Below are positions 57,123-64,000 of a DNA stretch of 64,000 bases, one piece after another (the stretch's first letter is position 1; every line of letters starts with the position of its first letter). Source of the stretch: Rhipicephalus microplus (lineage: Eukaryota > Arthropoda > Arachnida > Ixodida > Ixodidae). A model generated the notes under the pieces. That model had not been told where the DNA came from. It saw only the letters and a list, made by a program, of their open reading frames with translations, and did no database searches. The stretch is from NCBI RefSeq assembly GCF_043290135.1, contig NC_134707.1:141113319-141177318 (forward strand). Direction: 5' to 3'. Position numbers and translations under genes: made by a program.

Positions 57123-60100
57123 AGTCTCTAGTTGTGCAGTCTCTAGTTGTGCAGTCTCTTGCTGTAGAGTTTCTAGTTCTGGAGCTTCTAGTTGGGAAGT
57201 TTCTAGCTTTGGAGTTTCTAGTTGTGGAGTTTCTAGTTGCAGAGTTTCTAGTTGCGGACGTTCTAGCTGTGGAGTTTCTAGTTGCAGAGTTTTTAGTTGC
57301 GTAGTTTCTAGTTGTGGAGTTTCTAGTTGTGGAGTTTTTAGTTGCGCAGTTTCTAGTTGTGGAGTTTGAAGTTGTGGAATTTATATGTGTGGAGTTTTTA
57401 GTTGTGCAGTTTAATGTTGTCGAGTTTCTAGTTGCAGAGTTTCCAGTAGTGGAGTTTCTAGTTGTGCAGTTTTTATTTGTGGAGTCTCTATTTAATGAGT
57501 CTCTTGTTGTGGAATTTCAAGTTTTGGAGTTTCTAGTTGCGGAGTTTGTAGTTGCGGAGAGTCTGGTGGTGGAGTTTCTAGTTGTGGAGTTTCTAGCTGC
57601 GGAGTTTCTAGCTGTGGAGTTTCTAGTTGCGGAGTCTCTAGATGTGAAGTCTCTAGTTGGGGAGTTTCTAGTTGTGGAGTTTATAGTTCTGGAGTTTCTA
57701 GCTGCAGAGTTTCTAGTTGCGAAGTCTGTCGTTGCGGAGTCTCAAGTTGTAGAGTGTCTAGTCGTGGAGTTGCTAGTTGCGGAGTTTTCTAGTTGTGGAG
57801 TCTCTAGTTGTGGAGTTTCTAGTTGCAGAGTTTCTAGTTGCGGAGCCTGTCGTTGCGGAGTCTCAATTTGTGGAGTGTCTAGTCGTGGAGTTTCTAGTTG
57901 CGAAGTTTTCTAGTTGTGGAGTTTCTAGTTGTGGAGTTTCTAGTTGCAGAGTTTCTAGTTGCGGAGTCTTTCATTGCGGAGTCTCAAGTTGTAGAGTGTC
58001 TAGTCGTGGAGTTTCTAGTTGCAGAGTTTTCTAGTTTAGGAGTCTCTAGTTGTGGAGTTTTTAGTTGCGAAGTGTCTAGTTATGGAGTTTCTAGTTGTAA
58101 AGTTTCTAGTCGTGGAGTTTCTAGTTACGGAGTTTTCTAGTTGTGGAGTCACTAGTTGTGGAGTTTCTAGTTGTGGAGTTTCTTGTTGCGGAGCTTCTAG
58201 TTGCAGAGTTTCTAGTTGCGGACGTTCTAGCTGTGGAGTTTCTAATTGCAGAGTTTCTAGTTGCATAGTTTCTAGTTGTAGAGTTTCTAGTTGTGGAGTT
58301 TTAGTTGCGGAGTTTCTAGTTGTGAAGATTCTAGTTGTAGAGTTTCTAGTTGGGAAGTTTCTAGTTGTGGAGTTTTTAGTTGCAGAGTTTCTACTTGTGG
58401 AGTCTCTAATTGTTGAGTTTCTGGTTGTGGAGTTTCTAGTTGTGGAGTTTGTAGTTGTAGAGTCTGTAGTTGTGGAGTTTCTAGTTGTGGAGTTCCTAGT
58501 TATGGAGTCTCAAGTTGTGGAGTTTCTAGTTGCGGAGTTTCTAAATGTGGAGTTTCTAGTTGTGGAATTTGTAGTTGTGGAGTATCTAGTTGCGGTGTTT
58601 AAAGTTGTGGAGTTTGTAGTTGGAGTTTCTAGGTGTGGAGTTTCTAGTTGTTGAGTTTCTAGTGGCCGAGTTTCTAGTTGCGAAGTCTCAAGTTGTGCAG
58701 TCTCTAGTTGCGGAGTTTCTAGTAGCGGAGTTTCAAGTTGTGTAGTTTCTAGTTGGGGAGTTTCTACTTAAGTTTATAGTTGTGGATTTTCTTGTTGCAG
58801 AGTTTCGAGTTGCAGAGTTTCAAGTTGTGGAGTTTCTAGTTGTGGAGTCTCTAGTTGTGGAGTTTCTAGTTGCGGAGTTTCTAGCTGTGGAGTTTCTAGT
58901 TGCGGAGTCTCTAGTTGTGCAGTCTCTAGTTGTGGAGTTTCTAGTTGCGGAGTTTCTAGTTGTGGAGTTTCTAGTTGTGGAGACTCTAGTTGTGGAGTTT
59001 CTAGCTTTTGAGTTTCTAGTTGGAAGTTTCTAGTGTCGGAGTTTCTAGTTGCGGAATCTGTCGTTGCGGAGCCTCAAGTTGTGGATTGTCTAATCGTGGA
59101 GTTTCTAGTTGAGGAGTTTTCTTTTTGTGGAGTCTCCAGTTGTGGAATTACTAGTTGTAGAGTTTCTAGTTGCGGAGTTTCTAGTTGCGGAGTGTCTGGT
59201 GGTGGAGTTTCTAGTTCTGGAGTTTCTATTTGTGGAGTCTGTAGTTGTGGAATTTGTAGTTGTGGAGTATCTGGTTGTGGTGTTTCAAGTTGTGGAGTTT
59301 CTATTTGTGGAGTTTCTAGTTGTGGAGTTTCTAGTTGTTGAGTTTCTAGTTGCCGAGTTTTTAGTTGCAAAGTCTCAAGTTGTGGAGTTTCTAGTTGTGG
59401 AGTTTCTAGTTGTGGAGTTTCTAGTTGCGGAGTTTCTAGTTGCGGAGTTTCTAGCTGTGGAGTTTCTAGTTGCACAGTCTCTAGTTGGCAGTCTCTAGTT
59501 GTGGAGTTTCTAGTTGTGGAGTTTCTAGCGGTGGAGTTTCTACTTGCGTAGTTTCTAGTTGCAGAGTTTCTAGTTGCGGAGCCTGTCGTTGCGGAGTCTC
59601 AAGTTGTGGAGTGTCTAGTCGTGGAGTTTCTAGTTGCGAAGTTTTCTAGTGGTGGAGTCTCTAGTTGTGGAGTTTCAAGTTGTGGAGTTTCTAGTTGTGG
59701 AATTGCTAGTTGCAGTGTTTCTAGTTGCGGAGACTTTCGTAGCGGAGTCGCAAGTTGTAGAGTGTCTAGTCGTGGAATTTCGAGTTGCATAGTGTTCTAG
59801 TTGAGTCTCTAGTTGTGGAGTTTCTAGTTGCGAAGTGTCTAGTTATGGAGTTTCTAGTTGTAAAGTTTCTAGTTGTGGAGTTTCTAGTTGCAAGTTTCTA
59901 GCTGTGGAGTTTCTAGATGCGGAGTTTCTATTTGCAGAGTTTCTAGTTGCGGAGCCTGTCGTTGCAGAGTCTCAAGTTGTGGATTGTCTAGTCGTGGAGT
60001 TTCTAGTTGCGGAGTTTTCTAGTGTTGGAGTCTCTAGTTGTGGAGTTTCTAGTTGTGGAGTTTCTTGTTGCGGAGTTTCTAGTTGCAGAGTTTCTAGTTG

Positions 60101-60239
60101 CGGACGTTCTAGCTGTGGAGTTTCTAATTGCAGAGTTTCTAGTTGCATAGTTTCTAGTTGTAGAGTTTCTAGTTGTGGAGTTTTTAGTTGCGCAGTTTCT
60201 AGTTGTGAAGATTCTAGTGTTGAGCTTCTAGTTGTGGAG

Positions 60240-61140
60240 TTTATAGTTGTCGAGTTTTTAGTTGCAGTGTTTCTAGTTGTGGAGTCTCTAATTGTTGAGT
60301 CTCTTGTGGAATTTCTAGTTGTGGAGTTTCTAGTTGTGGAGTTTCTAGTTGCGGATTTTCTAGTTGCGGAGTATCTGGTGTTAGAGTTTCTAGTTGTGGA
60401 GTTTGTAATTGTGGAGTCTGTAGTTGTGGAGTTTCTAGTTGTGGAGTTCCTAGTTATAGAGTCTCAAGTTGTGGAGTTTCTAGTTGCGGAGTTTCTAGTT
60501 GCAGAGTTTTCTAGTTGTGGAGTCTCTAGTTGTGGAGTTTCTAGTCGCGAAGTGTCTAGTTATGGAGTGTCTAGTTGTAAAGTTTCTAGTCGTGGAGTTT
60601 CTAGTTGCGGAGTTTTCTAGTTGTGGAGTCACTAGTTGTGGAGTTTCTAGTTGTGGAGTTTCTTGTTGCGGAGTTTTTAGTTGCAGAGTTTCTAGTTGCG
60701 GACGTTCTAGCTGTGGAGTTTCTAGTGGCAGAGTTTCTAGTTGCATAGTTTCTAGTTGTAGAGTTTCTAGTTGTGGAGTTTTAGTTGCGGAGTTTCTAGT
60801 TGTGAAGATTCCTGTTGTGGAGTTTCTAGTTGTGGAGTTTCTAGTTGTGGAGTTTTTAGTTGCAGAGTTTCTAGTTGTGGAGTCTCTAATTGTTGAGTTT
60901 CTGGTTGTGGAGTTTCTAGTTGTGGAGTTTGTAGTTGTAGAGTCTGTAGTTGTGGAGTTTCTAGTTGTGGAGTTCCTAGTTATGGAGTCTCGAGTTGTGG
61001 AGTTTCTAGTTGCGGAGTTTCTAATTGTGGAGTTTCTAGTTGTGGAATTTGTAGTTGTGGAGTATCTAGTTGCGGTGTTTGAAGTTGTGGAGTTTGTAGT
61101 TGGAGTTTCTAGGTGTGGAGTTTCTAGTTGTTGAGTTTCT
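60240..61140. repeat. 941-bp-offset duplication, unit 1
   Basis: This stretch aligns with 61181-62081 at a constant offset of 941 bp (for example CTCTTGTGGA at 60301/61242). Differences include GCGAAGTG preceded by TAGTC versus TAGTT, and GATTCCTGTTG versus GATTCTAGTTG. The last 40 bp before unit 2 are not duplicated. Confidence 0.8.
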
Positions 61141-61180
61141 AGTTGTGGAGTTTCAAGTTGTAGAGTTTCGAGTTTTGAAG

Positions 61181-62081
61181 TTTCTAGTTGTGGAGTTTTT
61201 AGTTGCAGAGTTTCTAGTTGTGGAGTCTCTAATTGTTGAGTCTCTTGTGGAATTTCTAGTTGTGGAGTTTCTAGTTGTGGAGTTTCTAGTTGCGGATTTT
61301 CTAGTTGGGGAGTATCTGGTGTTGGAGTTTCTAGTTGTGGAGTTTGTAATTGTGGAGTCTGTAGTTGTGGAGTTTCTAGTTGTGGAGTTCCTAGTTATAG
61401 AGTCTCAAGTTGTGGAGTTTCTAGTTGCGGAGTTTCTAGTTGCAGAGTTTTCTAGTTGTGGAGTCTCTAGTTGTGGAGTTTCTAGTTGCGAAGTGTCTAG
61501 TTATGGAGTGTCTAGTTGTAAAGTTTCTAGTCGTGGAGTTTCTAGTTGCGGAGTTTTCTAGTTGTGGAGTCACTAGTTGTGGAGTTTCTAGTTGTGGAGT
61601 TTCTTGTTTCGGAGTTTTTAGTTGCAGAGTTTCTAGTTGCGGACGTTCTAGCTGTGGAGTTTCTAGTGGCAGAGTTTCTAGTTGCATAGTTTCTAGTTGT
61701 AGAGTTTCTAGTTGTGGAGTTTTAGTTGCGGAGTTTCTAGTTGTGAAGATTCTAGTTGTGGAGTTTCTAGTTGTGGAGTTTCTAGTTGTGGAGTTTTTAG
61801 TTGCAGAGTTTCTAGTTGTGGAGTCTCTAATTGTTGAGTTTCTGGTTGTGGAGTTTCTAGTTGTGGAGTTTGTAGTTGTAGAGTCTGTAGTTGTGGAGTT
61901 TCTAGTTGTGGAGTTCCTAGTTATGGAGTCTCGAGTTGTGGAGTTTCTAGTTGCGGAGATTCTAATTGTGGAGTTTCTAGTTGTGGAATTTGTAGTTGTG
62001 GAGTATCTAGTTGCGGTGTTTGAAGTTGTGGAGTTTGTAGTTGGAGTTTCTAGGTGTGGAGTTTCTAGTTGTTGAGTTTCT
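61181..62081. repeat. 941-bp-offset duplication, unit 2
   Basis: This is the second copy of 60240-61140. It ends near 62081, where GTTGTTGAGTTTCTAG continues into GCTGTGG instead of GTTGTGGAGTTTCAAG. Private changes include TTGTTTCGGAG for TTGTTGCGGAG and GCGGAGATTC for GCGGAGTTTC. Confidence 0.8.
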
Positions 62082-64000
62082 AGCTGTGGAGTTTCTAGTT
62101 GCGGAGTCTCTAGTTGTGCAGTCTCTAGTTGTGGAGTTTCTAGTTGCGGAGTTTCTAGTTGTGGAGTTTCTAGTTGTGGAGACTCTAGTTGTGGAGTTTC
62201 TAGTTGTGGAGTTTCTAGCTTTTGAGTTTCTAGTTGGAAGTTTCTAGTTGCGGAGTTTCTAGTTGCGGAATCTGTCGTTGCGGAACCTCAAGTTGTGGAG
62301 TGTCTAATCGTGGAGTTTCTAGTTGAGGAGTTTTCTTTTTGTGGAGTCTCCAGTTGTGGAATTTCTAGTTGTAGAGTTTCTAGTTGCGGAGTTTCTAGTT
62401 GCGGAGTGTCTGGTGGTGGAGTTTCTAGTTCTGGAGTTTCTATTTGCGGAGTCTGTAGTTGTGGAAATTGTAGTTGTGGAGTATCTGGTTGTGGTGTTTC
62501 AAGTTGTGGAGTTTCTATTTGTAGAGTTTCTAGTTGTGGAGTTTCTAGTTGTTGTGTTTCTAGTTGTGGAGTTTCTAGTTGCGGAGTTTCTAGTTGCGGA
62601 GTTTCTAGCTGTGGAGTTTCTAGTTGCACAGTCTCTAGTTGGCAGTCTCTAGTTGTGGAGTTTCTAGTTGTGGAGTTTCTAGCGGTGGAGTTTCTACTTG
62701 CGTAGTCTAGTTGCAGAGTTTCTAGTTACGGAGCCTGTCGTTGCGGAGTCTCAAGTTGTGGAGTGTCTAGTCGTGGAGTTTCTAGTTGCGAAGTTTTCTA
62801 GTTGTGGAGTCTCTAGTTGTGGAGTTTCTAGTTGTGGAGTTTCTAGTTGTGGAATTGCTAGTTGCAGTGTTTCTAGTTGCGGAGACTTTCGTAGCGGAGT
62901 CGCAAGTTGTAGAGTGTCTAGTCGTGGAATTTCGAGTTGCAGAGTGTTCTAGTTGAGTCTCTAGTTGTGGAGTTTCTAGTTGCGAAGTGTCTAGTTATGG
63001 AGTTTCTAGTTGTAAAGTTTCTAGTTGTGGAGTTTCTAGTTGCAAGTTTCTAGCTGTGGAGTTTCTAGATGCGGAGTTTCTATTTGCAGAGTTTCTAGTT
63101 GCGGAGCCTGTCGTTGCAGAGTCTCAAGTTGTGGATTGTCTAGTCGTGGAGTTTCTAGTTGCGGAGTTTTCTAGTGTTGGAGTCTCTAGTTGTGGAGTTT
63201 CTAGTTGTGGAGTTTCTTGTTGCGGAGTTTCTAGTTGGAGAGTTTCTAGTCGCGGACGTTCTAGCTGTGGAGTTTCTAATTGCAGAGTTTCTAGTTGCAT
63301 AGTTTCTAGTTGTAGAGTTTCTAGTTGCGGAGTTTTTAGTTGCGGAGTTTCTAGTTGTGAAGATTCTAGTGTTGAGCTTCTAGTTGTGGAGTTTATAGTT
63401 GTGGAGTCTTTAGTTGCAGAGTTTCTAGTTGTGGAGTCTCTAATTGTTGAGTCTCTTGTGGAATTTCTAGTTGTGGAGTTTCTAGTTGTGGAGTTTCTAG
63501 TTGCGGATTTTCTAGTTGCGGAGTATCTGGTGTTGGAGTTTCTAGTTGTGGAGTTTGTAATTGTGGAGTCTGTAGTTGTGGAGTTTCTAGTTGTGGAGTT
63601 CCTAGTTATAGAGTCTCAAGTTGTGGAGTTTCTAGTTGCGGAGTTTCTAGTTGCAGAGTTTTCTAGTTGTGGAGTCTCTATTTGTGGAGTTTCTAGTTGC
63701 GAAGTGTCTAGTTATGGAGTGTCTAGTTGTAAAGTTTCTAGTCGTGGAGTTTCTAGTTGCGGAGTTTTCTAGTTGTGGAGTCACTAGTTGTGGAGTTTCT
63801 AGTTGTGGAGTTTCTTGTTGCGGAGTTTTTAGTTGCAGAGTTTCTAGTTGCGGACGTTCTAGCTGTGGAGTTTCTAGTGGCAGAGTTTCTAGTTGCATAG
63901 TTTCTAGTTGTAGAGTTTCTAGTTGTGGAGTTTTAGTTGCGGAGTTTCTAGTTGTGAAGATTCTAGTTGTGGAGTTTCTAGTTGTGGAGTTTCTAGTTGT

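Larger units (their letters stand above)
1..64000. repeat. 15-bp satellite array spanning the whole window, interrupted only by six SINEs
   Basis: Apart from six inserts of about 240 bp, every part of the window reads as head-to-tail copies of a 15-bp unit, GTTGTGGAGTTTCTA. The common variants are GTTGCGG, GTTGCAG and GCTGTGG at the start and TCTCTA, TTTCAA or TTTTTA at the end. The plus strand is G/T rich (12 of 15 consensus bases), giving strong strand asymmetry. Occasional 16-mers (GTTTTCTA) and 13- to 14-mers shift the phase at positions that recur between higher-order units. Almost every unit carries CTAG. Both window edges fall inside the array. Because 15 is divisible by 3, four of the six frames read without stops as 5-residue repeats (VEFLV, CGVSS, QLETP, TRNST), while the remaining frame on each strand meets TAG in each unit. 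No splice structure, start context or non-repetitive protein segment is visible. I read it as satellite heterochromatin, not genes. Confidence 0.97.
57124..64000. repeat. Satellite segment right of SINE copy 6 to the window end
   Basis: This is 6.9 kb of 15-bp array, no gene. To about 59.5 kb it repeats 51.3-53.7 kb, lacking the GCGGGCGCTC units near 57.3 kb and about six units (90 bp) near 58.7 kb. About 59.6-60.85 kb is repeated at 62.7-64.0 kb (offset 3,152) and runs off the window end. In between lies the 941-bp-offset duplication. Confidence 0.92.

Noticed and set aside
1..64000. CRISPR array
   Set aside because: The repeat is contiguous, with no unique spacers of constant length, and the SINE indicates a eukaryote.
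1..64000. Telomeric repeat
   Set aside because: The unit is 15 bp and does not contain the arthropod TTAGG or any simple telomere unit. It is better described as a satellite.
1..64000. Exon of a repetitive structural protein (silk, cement or mucin type)
   Set aside because: Reading frame is not maintained for more than a few hundred codons, off-length monomers are frequent, and SINEs interrupt the array. The possible synonymous bias in one frame is kept as a testable finding only.
1..64000. G-quadruplex-forming array
   Set aside because: The unit is G/T rich but has GG, not GGG runs. GGGG occurs only in scattered variants (TTGGGGAG), so no canonical quadruplex motif is repeated.

Overview
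This window holds no protein-coding gene that I can support. It is one uninterrupted block of satellite DNA built from a 15-bp unit (consensus GTTGTGGAGTTTCTA, with common variants GTTGCGG.., GTTGCAG.., GCTGTGG..), broken only by six copies of a short tRNA-derived retroposon (SINE), all inserted in minus orientation. The window starts and ends inside the satellite, so the true array is longer than 64 kb.

Organism: a eukaryote, most likely a hard tick (Ixodida). The satellite itself is not diagnostic. The SINE is: its tRNA-like head with a perfect pol III B box, followed by a body reading (minus strand) ..GTGCACGTTAAAGAACC.. to ..GACGTTAAACCCCACATATCA.., closely resembles the tRNA-derived SINEs I know as abundant in ixodid tick genomes and transcripts (Ruka-like). 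This is recognition from memory, not a database result.

Layout: SINE copies lie at 1069-1307, 6747-6985, 18111-18349, 48101-48336, 51087-51322 and 56884-57122. Between them the 15-mers form layered higher-order repeats (HORs). The SINE-bearing block around copy 1 (about 655-3985) recurs around copy 2 (about 6333-9740) and copy 3. A 6.6-kb segment (about 5830-12410) recurs at about 17194-23800. The 30-kb interval between copies 3 and 4 lacks SINEs and contains a nearly identical 5,543-bp tandem duplication (22607-28149 / 28150-33692), an overlapping 3.5-kb duplication (31636-35161 / 35162-38650) and a 462-bp tandem duplication at 42.1-43.0 kb. The right part (47.3-64 kb) is a second, more diverged SINE-bearing domain with periods near 2.7, 3.15 and 5.75 kb and a 941-bp-offset duplication at 60.2-62.1 kb.

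How it fits together: the SINE seems to have inserted once into a pre-existing array unit. Sequences matching the empty site survive elsewhere in the window, and a 12-bp target-site duplication can be reconstructed. The SINE was then carried along as the array expanded by unequal exchange. Shared variants among the six copies are non-tree-like, which indicates recombination or gene conversion between copies. The many long open frames are an arithmetic consequence of a 15-bp (5-codon) unit in which four of six frames lack a stop; I regard them as non-coding.
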